DNA from: Gonatopus flavifemur
Lineage: Eukaryota > Arthropoda > Insecta > Hymenoptera > Dryinidae
Direction of reading: 5' to 3'
NCBI GenBank assembly: GCA_018340375.1
Contig: JAFFJZ010000014.1
Coordinates: 2,604,001 to 2,668,000, forward strand
Length of the DNA: 64,000 nt
In this document: piece after piece, positions 1 through 12,613 of the stretch
Layout: the number at the start of each line of letters is the position of its first letter
How positions within the stretch are numbered: the first letter of the stretch is position 1
Position numbers and translations under genes: made by a program
The notes under the pieces: generated by a model
Database searches by the model: none
Told to the model about the DNA's origin: nothing
Seen by the model: only the letters and a program-made list of their open reading frames with translations

Positions 1-778
1 TAATCGTGTGCATGATTCTTAGGAATCATTTGCAGTTCCAATTTCATATTGAAAGCTCAATTTTAGCGATGCATTTCATTACTGCGGATTTGAAATTTGT
101 ATTTATTGTTTAGTTGATCAGAAAGTACGTAGCAAAATTTTGCTCATTCCTTAAAGGACTCCATGGTTCTTGAGTGAATTGAAAACGTTTTGAAGATCCT
201 TCAATATCATCGAAATATCTACTTACATCCCATATCCAAGAGTAAGCAATGGAACAGGAATCAATCAGATCCAGGAATGGAGTGACAGTCATGTACATGT
301 GGTGTTTCACGTAACAATATGAAATAATTTGCAGATTGAACGAAATAAATTACGTATTTTACATATATGTGGAAAACAAAATCGGTTATGATGCGTCATT
401 TCCACAATCTGTTCAGTGTCACTGCTCTCCCTAACAGATTTTACTGACACGTATCACTGTGGTGTGATGTACTTAATACATAGATCCTGCACATTTATTG
501 TACGGTATCAACAATATCTCTTAAATCATAATGCTTTGAATTTTATAATATTTTATAAAGGGTTTTACCAAATTTCGTTTGATCTTATAGAAAACTCGGA
601 CCTGTGTAGTAATATTACTACTACCAAAATCTTCCTTTTACATTAAAAAAAAAAAAAACAAGCTTCAGAGACTAGTTCTTCTTCATAAAAACTTATTGGT
701 ATTGACAGCTTTGTGTGAACAATTTCCTTAAATTGGTTGTGCCTTAATTGATTTTTGTTGTTTTTATGTATATCATTT
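1..778. other. 3' flank and probable 3' UTR of the CoA-transferase gene
   Basis: AT-rich sequence downstream of the stop codon of the minus-strand CoA-transferase gene. A minus-strand AATAAA lies at about 102-107 and an A-run at about 645-658. I cannot say which poly(A) signal is used. No other gene is visible; the short frames here have no recognisable similarity. Confidence 0.5.
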
Positions 779-2268
779 CTATGGTTCTGGCATAACTTTC
801 AAACGTTCGTATGCAGCTTTTTCAAGAGCATCTCTGTGGTTAGGATGAGCAACTTGAATTAAAGCATAGGCTCTTTGCTGAAGATTTTTACCGAATAAAC
901 TTGCAATTCCGTGTTCCGTTACCACGTATCGAACCACTGCTCTGTTTGTAACAACACCAGCACCTGTAAAAATGATCAATTTTCAATAGAGATAAGAATA
1001 ATAATCCATTCATACATATGACATATTTTATTTTATACAGTACTGCGTACCTAGTTTGAGAACCGGTGCAATTTTACTTTCCCCTTTGGCTGTAGTTGAT
1101 TGTAATGCAATTATTGGTTTACCGCAACGATCTTCGCTCATGGCGGCTCCACTAATGAAGTCTAATTGTCCTCCAAAACCAGAGTACATTCTAGTACCGA
1201 TACTGTCCGAACAAATCTGGCCTGTGAGATCAACTTCGATACATGAATTGATTGCAGTCATTTTTGGCTGTTTCGCAATTATTCGAGGATCATTAACGTA
1301 ATCTACTACCAACATCTCTGCAACAAACGTGTACAGATAGGTGAATAGATAGATAGATAGATAGATGGATGGATAAATGGATGGACGGATGGATGGACGG
1401 ATGGATGGATGGACGGACGGACGGACGGACGGACGGATGGATGGATGGATGGATGGATGGGTAAATTCAAATTTTGATGTTAAAATTATTCAAAACTCGA
1501 GTGATATATTCGATGAACCAACCTATAAATGGATTGTTGTGCATAAAATCATAGAGTTTTTGAGATCCTACGCAAAATGATCCAACAATACGACCTTTGT
1601 GCACTTTTTTCCTGTTATTTGTTATGCAACCTTTTTTCACAAGGTCAACAACGCCATCGCTAAACATTTCACTATGAACTCCAAGATCTTTATGATCACC
1701 AAGTTGAGAGAGTACAGCATCTGGGATACTACCGATCCCTAATTGCAATGTTGCACCATTTTCAACAAGATTTTCAGCGATGTGTCTACCGATTTCTTGT
1801 TCCTCTTTCGAAGGTGGTTTCACAGCATGGGCAGGAAGTGGAGCATCGTGTTTTACTGCATAATCTAAATGACTAACGTGAATCACTGCATCTCCAAAAG
1901 TTCTTGGCATATGTTTGTTTACTTGTGCTGTAAAACACCACAGTTTAATTACAATTATTTTACAAACTAGATGTTTGTAAGTATCATCATAAATTAGGAA
2001 AAATTAATAACAAATCACGATTCTTTACCTACGATATACTTGGAGTTGCTTGCAGCTGACCTTACGCTATCCACACTAGTACCAAGGGAACAATAACCGT
2101 GAGCGTCTGGCGGTGATACATGAATTAGAGAAATCCTTGGTTTAATGTATCCTTCGTTAAATAATCGTGGAATTTCATGAAGGAAGATAGGGATACAATC
2201 AGCTGTGCCTTTATTCACTGCAGGCCTCACATTACCACCGATGAATAAACTGATAGATCTGAAATGTT
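779..2268 (-). CDS. 4-hydroxybutyrate CoA-transferase-like protein, last four coding exons
   Basis: Acetyl-CoA hydrolase/transferase family; such enzymes move CoA between acetyl-CoA and a short acyl acid and are thought to act in mitochondria in animals. Exons in transcript order are 2268-2029, 1927-1523, 1317-1051 and 963-779. Each internal boundary has GT/AG and splits a codon after its first base, so the reading frame continues throughout. Visible family blocks are [61 protein letters not shown] (its Glu is the expected catalytic residue), [23 protein letters not shown] and the C-terminal [19 protein letters not shown]. The protein ends with a TAG at 779-781. With exon 58432-58584 this gives about 415 residues without an internal stop; family members are about 470, so only the N-terminus is missing. 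It looks functional. Confidence 0.93.
1336..1461. repeat. GATA/GATG/GACG tetranucleotide microsatellite
   Basis: A run of GATA units passes into GATG and GACG units inside the 205-bp intron between exons 1523-1927 and 1051-1317. It fills over half of this intron. It makes a spurious plus-strand reading frame rich in Met-Asp-Gly. Confidence 0.95.
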
Positions 2269-3238
2269 CTGAAATCAGCATAAGACAAATTGAGGACAAT
2301 TTTCAATTCAATGATCTCATCTATTCGAATTCATGAATGATGTGATAACGTTAAAGGATCCAGTGCTCTCTCGCGAAATCATTAGATCTCAGTTTTTCTT
2401 ATTATTTTTTCGTGAATACGGATGAACATTCAACAGAAATAAAGATTAATATTCTGCATCTAGTATGATACAATTCGAATCAATTACGGTCATTTATTCC
2501 CCAAAGAACTGGGCAAGGGAGAAATCTAGTGACTCTGATGGTACTGAATTCTCTTACAAGAACAACATCATCATTCATGAAATCACCTTCTAATATAAGC
2601 ATGATTATTTCTACATTGGAAAGTGTGCAGTTTTCAGGTGATTTTCTGAATATTTATTGAATTTTCAGACGCTATTTCCATCTGATTCAATAAGATCGAA
2701 AAATTATAATCAGGGTTACAAAAAAACCAAACTATCTGAGTTTTTTAAAAACTTGATTGGGTTTTAAAAAGTCCATTCAAATTGGTAGCGTCATGATGAT
2801 AATATTTATTCAAAGTTCTTAATTGGGTCACATAAATAGCTTTACAACATGTTCTTGAAGGTTGAATCGTTTATAGAGCGAAATGAAAATTCAAACTCAT
2901 AAAATCTGATGATGAATCATCGTCGTTATTTGTTTTCTCGAATGAATTCTTTGTAATTCTTTGCAATTGAAAACATCGATTAAAGAATGTTCTGCAAGAT
3001 TTTGGGTCCTCAGCAGCTGAGGATTTCGTTATCCGATTACTAGTTCGTTTCAATACACGATTTTGACTTCAGCAACATTTTGCAACTTTGTTGTGAAACC
3101 TTGAATAGGTGTTTTTAACAATGTAACCGAGACTTAGTTCCTACAGTCCAACTTCTGCTGTCAATTTCACAGCTGTACAATGTTTCCTATATCTTTATCA
3201 TTTAAGGGGGAGGGAGACGCCTCGATGCAAAATAAATT
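2269..3238. other. Intron sequence with no recognised content
   Basis: AT-rich, no long reading frame, no clear repeat structure. I see nothing to annotate. Confidence 0.5.
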
Positions 3239-3495
3239 CAATGCTACATCGGTTCGATCCTACATGAGTTCAATGCGATATAAGTGCGATGCTACATTAG
3301 TTGTCGAAAAGGTTCAATCTCACATAAGTTCGATGCACATTGGTTCGATCCTACAACAGTTGTCGAAGAGGTGCGATCCTACATAAGTTTGATGCTATAT
3401 TGGTTCGATTCTACATCAGTTGTCAAACAAATTCGATTCTACATGAGTTGTCGAAGAGGTTTAATTTCACATAAGTTCGAACCTACATCTATAAA
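3239..3495. repeat. Degenerate minisatellite with a TTCGATnCTACAT core
   Basis: Imperfect copies of phrases such as ttcgatcctacat, agttgtcgaagaggt and cacataagttcgatgc alternate about ten times. Units differ in length and sequence, so this is an old array. The frames crossing it (3180-3649) are by-products of the repeat. Confidence 0.7.
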
Positions 3496-4524
3496 AGGTT
3501 CAACAGATCGTTTCTACATTTCATTTTTTAATGACTTTCGTTACTTATGCCTCGATCTTACGGACTATCCACACAATGCAGGCGGATCAAAACACAGAAA
3601 CGTAAGGGTGCGCCGATTTTATGTACATTTTCTGCGCAATGCAATCTAAGTTTGCATAATTTGTGTAGGCCACAGCTGCCAGATGGACATCGCCGTTGAG
3701 GAGAATAGTACCCCCACCATGGTGAATATACATACTTTTACCTTCACATGAAACCTATACATACCCTGGTTAAAATAAACGATTGATTCTGACCAAATCT
3801 GATTGAATGAATAGTACGTACTTTGGAGCATCAATATTTGACGATTCAGCCTCAATCAGAATTGGTCGGATTTAATCAGAACCAATAGACATGCTTTGAT
3901 GAATGGTACTGAATCAGGAACATACACACAGTAAAAAATTGTTCGTCATTGTGTAAAATGTTAAACTTTGTGTGTAGAATATTTAACATTCTAGAGTGTC
4001 GATTCAACACAATCGTTGTTAACGCAAAAGAAAAAAAACACGATCGTGTTGAATCAACACTCTAAAATGTTAAATATTCTACACAGGGACGTCTTTAGGG
4101 GGGGGCTCAAGGGTCTATAGCCCAGGGCGGCAAATTTCAGGGGGCGGCAAAAATATAGAAGTTTTTTTCCAGTTATCAAATGCGTTCAAGCACGAAGGGA
4201 GCGGAAAATGTAAATTCAAGTGTTTTATGTTAATATACTCACAGTATTTAAATCATTTACTCACTTTTTAAACACTTAAGAATATACAAATGTGTTAATA
4301 ACTCAGATTAAGTATTTGATAATTGAACATTTTATCTATTTTATGAATATATTTACATGCTTTGAAGCGTTTTAGAAGCGACTACAGGCTTCAAACTCTG
4401 AGTGCATCAAAATAAAACATTCGAATTTAAAGTGTATGTACGGAAATTGGATACATTCAAACACGCTTTGTGCATGAACTCATCAAACTGCCGTGCATGG
4501 TTGTTTGAACTGTTCTATTCCTTA

Positions 4525-4703
4525 CCCTGGTTCAAGTGTCATAGCAATTCATAAGAAAATGTTCTTATTATGAAACACTATGGATTTTGCAACAGGATAT
4601 TCATAGGACTTCATGGTTTACTTATGAATATCCTGTTGCAAAATCCATAGTGTTTCATAATAAGAACATTTTCTTTCGAATTGCTATGCGACTTCAACCA
4701 GGG
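4525..4703. mobile_element. 179-bp palindromic MITE nested in the hAT
   Basis: Near-perfect hairpin starting CCCTGGTTCAAGTG and ending with the inverse of CCCTGGTTGAAGTC. It is flanked by TA on both sides (4523-4524 and 4704-4705), the Tc1/mariner type of target duplication. It lies upstream of the transposase gene. Confidence 0.85.
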
Positions 4704-5723
4704 TAGTGTGTTTTTCTTCAAATTCACGGAAATAATTTACGTATCAATCTGCTGTCAAAGTTTTTTGAATTAATGACATTTTTTTTTAAATGAATGAATT
4801 TTCCTTATGTATTTCTTATTTGATTCAAACAAATTTCTCCAGATAGCAATTTAACCTTTGTCACGAGTTTGCATTTCCCTTTTCATCTGCGAGCATATCG
4901 TTATAATCTTCCCAACGGAAAGATTTTCCTGGAATTTTCCTAAAATTCAATTTCGAAATTTTTTTATTCACTTTGTAAAATTTAATGTTCGACTTTTGGA
5001 AAGTTCATATTTTCTTCCTATTCTTTGTCAAGTATTCAGAATTTGTAATCCATTTTCAAGTAAAATTCAACAGAAATGTGAACCATTTTATCTTTATTAC
5101 AAGCTTAAGGAATATTCTCAAATTTCAAGAAATACTCTCAGATTTGAGGAAAAATTCTGAACCTTTTATCCAAAATCACTATTTCATTTTCGACCCACAT
5201 TTTTCTCCGGGTTACAACTGTTTACAACACTCCAAGCGATAGTTAGCGAAAGTATATATATGAACACTAAAGCATAGTTATTCCATTTGTGGGGAAACCA
5301 GATAGTTGCGCTACCTTACGCTTGCAGTGCTGCAAACAATGTTACAAAATCTCATATTGAGTTCACAGTCCTTGTCTCGACGGTGAAGCTCTCATTAGTT
5401 GTCATTATTGCAGGGAAGACTGGTGCCTTGGTCGCGCGTGAGTCGGTTTTTTAGGTTAGTTTATTGATTTTATTGGAGCTACTGTATCTTACCTGTGTAC
5501 GAAAATTCAACTAGTTGATTAATTGAATTGCTGATTGTTGTCTGAGTGAAAAAAAATATCAAAAATATCCTCGAACGTTTTCAACACACTCTTCAGAGAA
5601 CCATGTTTTGAGCATGTTCATAATACGTTCCAGCGCTATCTGAGTTGATATTTTCGATGAGTCAAGTTTATTTTTCACCTATTATTATATTTTGTTGCCT
5701 TTTGTTGGGAAAACTTTATCAAA

Positions 5724-8284
5724 ATGAGTGACGGTAGGAAACGGTTGAGTGGTGCGGCTTATAGAAGAGAAGCGCTGAATAAAGCTGAAAAACACCGTGA
5801 AGTAATAAACAAAACCCTAAAAATTGATAGTTTTTTCAAAACACCCGACAATGTGAACATACCCAGTAGTACTGAATTTATATCAATTTCAACTGCTGCT
5901 GAAGAAGATCAGACTTCCAATAGTAAACACGATGATGATCATATTCAAACCGTCTTATTTCAATTCCCAGAGACTTCTAATTCTGAAATGGAATCCAGTC
6001 CAAATATTGAGCAAATCACGCGTCAAGAACCAACTCCATCGTCTCGATTGGGGAATGTATATGTTCAAGATAATCCTCTCAATGATATTATAGGAGATCC
6101 AGCTTTATGGCATGTAAATAATGCTACACGCGAATATATCATAAAGAATGGGATCAATCAAGACCACATTGGTGAGTTAGACTTCAGTCGCTCGAAAAGA
6201 TGTATTAGTGGACAAAATCGATATCTATCTCAATCGCTGTTTGAAACACAGTTGATCAACGGTCAAAAAATAAAGCGATTATACCTGATGTATTCAGAAA
6301 GCACTGGAAAAATTTTTTGTATCCCGTGTCAGCTATTTGGTGGAACAACGAAGTTTGCAAAACAAGGATTCGATGATTGGAAGCATGGTAACGAACATTT
6401 GAAGAAACATGAGAACTCATCAGAACACAAATCATGCGCTTTAGTTATGAAATCTCGGATTTCCACTACAGGAACGATTGACAAACCTCTTTTGAATCAG
6501 ATAAATGATGAGAAACGGTACTGGCGTAATGTTTTAAGACGGGTCGTTGCAGTGGTCAAGTCACTGGCAGCTGCTGGTTTACCATTTAGAGGACATACTA
6601 CAAAATTTGGATCCTCATCCAATAGTGGCAATTTCATAATGTGCATTGAATTAATATCTGAGTTCGACCCTTTTGTGGCGGAACATATTACCAAGTATGG
6701 CAATCCAGGACAAGGACATACTTCATATTTGTCTCCGAACACCTATGAACAGTTTATTAAACTCATGGCAGAAAAAGTGAAGAAGCATATCGTTGGAGAA
6801 ATACAAACCGCCAAGTACTTTTCTATTATTGTAGATTCTACACCAGACATATCTCACATTGACCAGCTAGCAATAATCATCCGATATGTTTTAGAAAATG
6901 GAAATCCTGTAGAAAGATTTATTTGTTTCCTTCCACGTATTGGTCATAAATCAGAAGATCTTTTTGTTGCTGTTACTGGTATGTTGGCGGATCATGATAT
7001 CGACATGAAAAATTGCAGAGGTCAATCTTATGATAATGCATCAAATATGTCTGGGGAATATACTGGTTTACAGGCAAGAATACGCGAAATTAATCCAATA
7101 GTTTTTTACACGCCCTGCTCGGCCCATTCTTTGAATTTTATATGGGAGCATGCAGCTAATTGCTGTAAAGAAAGCAATGACTTTTTTATGCTTCTACAAA
7201 ATCTTTACGTATTTTTTTCAAGTTCTACTCATCGTTGGAAAGTATTTCAAGAATGTTTAACCAAAAGAGAAAATGTGAATTTGAAAAGTTTATCCAAAAC
7301 TCGCTGGTCAGCTCGTTATGATGCTTGTGAAAGTCTTAATAGAGACTGGAACGAAATTATAGAAGCTCTTACAATTATTATCAATGATCAGACAGAAAAA
7401 TCTATTACACGAAGTGAAGCTTCTGGATACCTGCGTCAGCTACAGCGTTTGGAAACTGTGATTCTTTCTATTTTGTGGAATGATTTATTAGATAGATTTA
7501 ACAAAACTAGCATGAAGCTTCAATCATCTGACATTGATCTTTCTGTTGTTGCTAAATTGTATGATTCACTGAATGAATATGTGACGAGTATTAGAGAAAA
7601 CTTTGATACATATGAAACTAAGGCTCTTGCTAAATCTGAAATCATAGAATACGAGGATGCAAATAAAAGAAAGAAGAAAAGAAAACTTCAAGCGGACGAA
7701 AGCCGGGAATATGGAGTTGATCCGACCGGTCGAATTAAGTTCAAAACAAATACCTATTTAATCATTATTGATAGATTAATCGCTGAGCCAAGACAACGAA
7801 AAACAGCGTATCACGAACTGAGCACAAGATTTAGTTTTCTCACTACTGGAATTTATTTGGAGCGTGAAATTATTGCAAAACATGCGGCAATTTTGAGCAG
7901 TATATACAAAGAGGACTTGCCAGAAGCAGAAGTGTTTGAAAATGAATGTCTTCATTTTTTTGGTTTTGTGAAAATCATGAAAGAACCTCCACATTCGATT
8001 TTCGCCCTTTGTAGATTAATTTATGATAACAATCTACAAGATCTGTATCCATACGTCAACATTGCATTGAGAATATTTTTGACCATACCGACATCTAATT
8101 GTTCTGCAGAGAGATCTTTTCAGTGTTACGAAGAATTAAAAATTTTCTTCGGTCACAAATGTCTGAGAATCGTTTGAATCAAACTGCCATTCTGGAAATT
8201 GAATCGGACTTAACAAAACAAGTCAATTATGATGATTTGATCGACTCATTTGCTGAATCCCAATCAAGGAGGAAATTTTTCTGA
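5724..8284 (+). pseudogene. hAT transposase (zinc finger MYM-type 1-like), one C-terminal frameshift
   Basis: The frame opens at ATG 5724 and reads 817 residues to a stop at 8177. A TTF-type zinc finger lies at about residues 150-235 (FCIPCQLF and HLKKHENSSEH supply Cys and His). A DUF4371/RNase H-like catalytic region follows, with VDSTPDIS near 370, GQSYDNASNMSG near 430 and CSAHSLNF near 460. The hAT dimerisation segment begins LRIFLTIPTSNCSAERSF. Directly after that motif the frame is wrong: loss of one T in the run at 8117-8120 diverts it, while the expected continuation (VLRRIKNFLRSQMSENRLN) is open in the third frame to 8284. All other parts look sound, so the gene failed recently. Proteins of this type are often annotated in insects as host ZMYM1-like genes. 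Confidence 0.93.
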
Positions 8285-8858
8285 GTCAATGAAAAATAAA
8301 CTGAAATGTGAGAGATATTTTTTCTTTGAAAACGGTAGAGAAATTTTCGTAGGCTTTTGATGTATGACATTATTGTTTCAGCGACATTTCATTGAATGCT
8401 GACGTCCTATGCGAGAACTTGATCGATTAATCTACGTTTATTTTGCATGATTTACGTTCGTTATCTATTTTTCTCCATTGATCTTGGCACCTCTAGAGCT
8501 TCAATTCCGGTACCTTGTTGATCCTATACACTTATATAAAAGTTTCTGGATAAGTTTATTCAATACTTTCGATATTTTTTTGATTATGGAAATGTAGGTT
8601 ACCAATAGTTTATAATGCTAAATGTTTAATCCTGTTGAGTGTGTCCAAGTTTTATTAAATAATATATTTTTTCGAGTTATATTACATAGTTCCCAAATAA
8701 CATGAATACACCTGAGGGTGTGATTGAAAATATCAATTCAGCTCAGGTTGGGGGCGGCGAAATATTATTAGCCCCTGGGCGGCAAAAACGTAAAGACGCC
8801 CCTGATTCTACACACAACTTTTAACACTTTACACAATGACGAAAAATTTTTTACTGTG

Positions 8859-10640
8859 CAGGTGAAACAAGGGACACTTCTTCACAGGGAAATAGGGGAA
8901 AAAACGTAATCAGATCGAATGCGGTTTGAACATATTCAAGTTTCTGGATTCAATAGTCATTTAAACATTTCGATTTTCGCATGATATTTGATAGGATTCA
9001 ATGATCGTTTCACTGATTGCAATCCAATCAGAATCAAATGGTGGATTGGAAATGGAAAAATCGGAGATTATATTGATTGGGAATTAATACGGAAATCAAC
9101 GGATGGACGAATGGGGGTGAATCGGCATTCGCCCAGTAATGTTGAAACGCAATAGACAATGAGATTGAATAGGAGAAAGAACAATATAAACGGGGAATGG
9201 TGGCAATGAGAAATGAAGGAGATTGAATCAGAACATTGTGCAGTCGATATCCCGATTGAATACAATTGGATTTATTGAGCATGCCGACGAATCAACCAAT
9301 ATAAATACTTGAGAATCAATCGGTGAATGTACGGGGTTGAGGAATCGCAATGAATAGGGAATTTGAACTTTGTGAGCGAATTTGATTCGTTGAAAGTTTT
9401 CCCAGTTAGAAATATTGTCAAAGGGCTGTACATTCGGAATCAGATTCATTAGGAGGATAGCTGATTCGATTCTACAGTATTCAGTGATTCATGATACGAT
9501 TGAGACTCAAAAACTCACTGTAATACTGATATGCAATTTTTCATTTTTCCAAGGTAGATTCAACTGAGGTTGGAAGTATTTACCCAGTCGGAGTCAATGA
9601 GAGTTTTGCTAATTCTAAATCTCTCTGAGCGAGTGAGATTCCATCAGAAATGGGCTCTGTTTCTCAATTGGTTTCGATATGATAATGAACGATTGAATGC
9701 TATAATATTCAATGAATTGCACAATTGACCGCATCGGATTCAATAGGGATGTAGCCGATTCAAAAAATCTGTAGGGGACTGGAATTCTATCAGAAATAGG
9801 CGCTACTACTCAATCGGATTTGATAAGAACATGACCAATAGCGTTCTATAGTATTTAATGATTCACATTACGATACGGGATGGAAATCACGCTCAGCCGC
9901 TGATATACAAGGTGCACTACTGCAGGTGAGTTGTACACAGGAATCGCCTCATTTACCCAGTCGGATTCAATGAGCGTTCAGTCAATTTGAAACATCTGGA
10001 ACCGAATGGACCTTTATTAGTGTAGGATCTACTACTCAATCGGATTCGATAGTGGTATGACCGATGACATTCTATCGTATTCTTTGAGCCGTATTACGGT
10101 ATGAAATGCGAATTTGGGGAAAAAATTTCTCCTTCGGTCGGTTAAGAAACTTTTCTCTTCGGAATTTGAAATTCGAGCTCTGATCGCAATTAATAAAGTA
10201 ATAAAGATTGTTCACTGAAAATTCCAGACCTCTTTATGGATTCAGTGCGGGGAATTCTTACCGAGAAAATGTTCACTCATTCGGTGCGCTGATATCTGCT
10301 CAGGAGGATACCAGCGCACCATCCGAGTAAATATTTTGTCTGCAAGGGAGAACTTACGCGGGATTTGACCTCAGTCGATAACACAACCTTTTTTTTCAAA
10401 ATTCAAAATTCGGGCGATGTACAGCAGTATATGAAGGATTGAAGATTGATTCCTGAAAATGTCATCCTTCTTAACTTCTTCCTTCATTCCTTCTAACTGT
10501 TCCTTTCCCTTGTTTGGGTCCATGTCCTAGAAAGTAACCCTTCCACCACCTACTTTCTATCTTACCGACCTTTAGTTTGGTCTTTTTATCATCCTCCCCT
10601 TTGTTACCTCTCGAGCCTGCTGCCCCCCTACACGGAGAAA
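8859..10640. repeat. Old, diverged repeat region
   Basis: Non-coding. Phrases such as cccagtcggattcaatgag, actactcaatcggattcgata and aatgatnacgattcacatt recur at about 9580-10105, suggesting a degenerate tandem unit of roughly 200-250 bp. The phrase gataccagcgcaccatccgagtaaa (near 10310) recurs in similar form at about 56200, so it belongs to a dispersed family. Nothing coding was recognised. Confidence 0.5.
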
Positions 10641-10728
10641 ATCTTACAATACTCAGTACTGTAGCCGACACGACTGGCTCCCCGTGTTATAGAAAAAAAA
10701 TCACTCCAACACTGCTGGCTACTGTATT

Positions 10729-10830
10729 AACACGAGTCAGTCGTATCTTCGCAGTAGAGACTCGTTTTTCTATTCTATCACTCTATTCTAACACTATTCT
10801 CTACTGCGGAGATACGACTGATTCGTGTTA
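10729..10830. repeat. Inverted repeat, probable core of a MITE
   Basis: Arms CACGAGTCAGTCGTATCTTC and its imperfect inverse face each other around GCAGTAGAGA and TCTCTACTGC. The wider stretch 10638-10860 starts near CACGGAGAAAATC, an end seen in other MITEs here, but I could not find its matching far end. Confidence 0.6.
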
Positions 10831-11038
10831 CTACCACAACATTACATTGCTGGTGTTCTGATTTTGGTCATTCATAGCAGACCTCTGGCTTTTCAGAAGG
10901 ACCAGCTGTTCCGCCAGAACTGAATAAGCAATGTTAAGGAGTCAAAATGATGATATCCTACGTGAAAATTCGAATCCGACCCAATACTGACACTGTACTG
11001 GTAACCGAGCTGACTTATTTATCAAATCTCAGGTATTA

Positions 11039-12285
11039 TCAGGTGTATAACTTAATTTTTGACTTTTTGTCCACAAAATATATTTTATATTATCAATCCT
11101 CGAAATATTGTGCATTGTTCTCGATGACTTTGCGCCATCGATCGGGCAACATACAAATACCATCGCGAAAAAAACGTGCAGGCTTTGAGGCGATAAAGTC
11201 ATCGACCAATTTTCGTACGTCATCCAGTGTTTGGAAGCGGGTATTCTTCAAGGCATACTGCATGGACCGGAAGGGATGATAATCAGACGCAGCTAAGCCC
11301 GGTGAATATGCCGCGTGGGGAAGAACTTTCCAGCTCGAGTTTAAAACGGTTTGCTGAGTCGCGCGAGTAACATGAAGTCGAGCGTTATCATGGAGGAACA
11401 TAACTTTTCAGCTTCCTTGCTCAGTAAATCATCTCTTCTTCTCAAAGAATGTCGTGCAATTTGTTTAATTGTCGGCTGTAGCGTTCTGCAGTAACCTGTT
11501 TGACCTGTTCCCAACAGTCCGTAATACAGTACACCCTTCATATCCCACCAGATGCAGAGGAGAAATTTCGTCAAGTAGATACTTTGTTGGGAAGTGGATG
11601 TCGACGGTTGTCCGGGATCCACCCATGACTTTTTGCGTTTGGGATTAGCAAAAAGAATATATTTTTCATCTCCCGTCACAATTTTCCACAAAAAATTCTT
11701 CTCTTGGTACTTGACGAGCAGCAAAAGGCACGTGTTCATTAGTTGACCAAGATTCTGTTCGGTCAATTCATGTGGCACCCATCTTCCTACCTTTTGTATT
11801 CTCCCCATAACGTGGAATCGTTTGGAGTTGACTGCTCGAGTGATTCCTAGCTGAGTTGCAAGCTGTTTTTGGGTTCGCGTTGAGTCTTCGTTGAGTAATT
11901 CCTGCAATTCAGCATCTTCAAATTTCGGAGGCTGTCCAGGACGTCTCCGATCATCGAGATCAAAATCACCATCTGATCGTTTATCTCAATATTATCGTTT
12001 ATACCAATATTTACACGTACCTTAAGACACAACATCATCACCAAGAGTACAGCAAATCGAATTGCATGCTTCAATGGTTTTTTTTCCTTGTTGGAACTGG
12101 TGGAGAATGCAGTGCCGAATGTCCTACTTATCGGTCGCCATCGTATATACTACTGTTTCTTGAGGTTATGTGAGAAACTTTGAGATTAACTCTTCAAAAC
12201 TGCAAATGGAGGCGAGGATACTGAAATTTCAAATAGAAATTCCTGCTTGATGAGAAAAAAGTCAAAAATTGAGTTATACATCTAA
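11039..12285 (-). mobile_element. Mariner element 1, decayed
   Basis: Terminal inverted repeats of about 30 bp, TCAGGTGTATAACTTAATTT at the left and TTAGATGTATAACTCAATTT at the right (read inwards), with TA on each side. Length is about 1,247 bp, normal for mariner. The transposase remnant fills most of it. Confidence 0.92.
11093..12120 (-). pseudogene. Mariner transposase remnant (D,D34D type)
   Basis: Read from right to left the mariner order is visible in pieces. Helix-turn-helix remnants lie at about 12120-11990 with stops. The linker reads DRRRPGQPPKFEDAELQELL. The first catalytic Asp is in TGDEKYILF, a WVDPGQPSTST block and LCIWWDMKGVLYY follow, the second Asp is in FLHDNARLH and the third in AASDYHPF. 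The end is RWRKVIENNAQYFED. Stops and at least one frameshift (between the 11341-11907 and 11093-11401 frames) prevent a full product. All three catalytic Asp residues survive, so decay is in the frame rather than in the catalytic residues. Confidence 0.9.
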
Positions 12286-12613
12286 TAAAAACAAATTAAT
12301 ATATAGTGGAATGACACGTTCGGAATCTTACAAATATATTCTTCTGATGACCCTTATCGAAGAAAGGGCACTTTGGAAGCGATTCTTTGAAAGTTCACCG
12401 AGTAAGGATTCAACTCGAGTCCTGCAAGTAGGAAACCGAGTCTCTGTCATACCAGCCCAGGGCCGGCGCCAGGGAATCCGCCGCCCCTGCGTCAGGGAGT
12501 ACTTGACCGACCAAAAAAAAGGTTCCTAACATACGTCGCACCGTCGTGTTGAAATGAAATTCTGAAGATGCTATGAATATCGGTTGTGATTAATTAGTTT
12601 GTTAACAACTTTT

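Larger units (their letters stand above)
4084..8804 (+). mobile_element. hAT transposon with one broken transposase gene
   Basis: This 4,721-bp element is flanked by a perfect 8-bp duplication, ATTCTACA (4076-4083 and 8805-8812). It starts CAGGGACGTCTTTA and its inverted right end reads CAGGGGCGTCTTTA, one mismatch in 14. Terminal inverted repeats starting CAG with 8-bp duplications are typical of hAT elements. Further subterminal similarity (GGGCGGCAAA near each end) supports the boundaries. It carries a transposase gene on the plus strand and a nested MITE at 4525-4703. Confidence 0.95.
3927..8858. mobile_element. Palindromic MITE interrupted by a hAT transposon
   Basis: The left part (3927-4083) begins CACAGTAAAAAATTGTTCGT and the right part (8813-8858) ends with its inverse. 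Internal arms around ATTCAACAC also pair. Removing the hAT at 4084-8804 and one copy of its 8-bp target duplication leaves a hairpin of about 200 bp. It carries no coding sequence, as expected of a MITE moved by another element's transposase. Confidence 0.8.

Noticed and set aside
110..646. Small frames at 110-310 and 416-646
   Set aside because: No domain, signal or coding character; they fall in the AT-rich 3' flank of the host gene.
8077..8177. hAT transposase at 5724-8177 as a complete host ZMYM1-like gene
   Set aside because: It lies between exact hAT ends with an 8-bp target duplication, and its C-terminus is frameshifted; it is a transposon gene.
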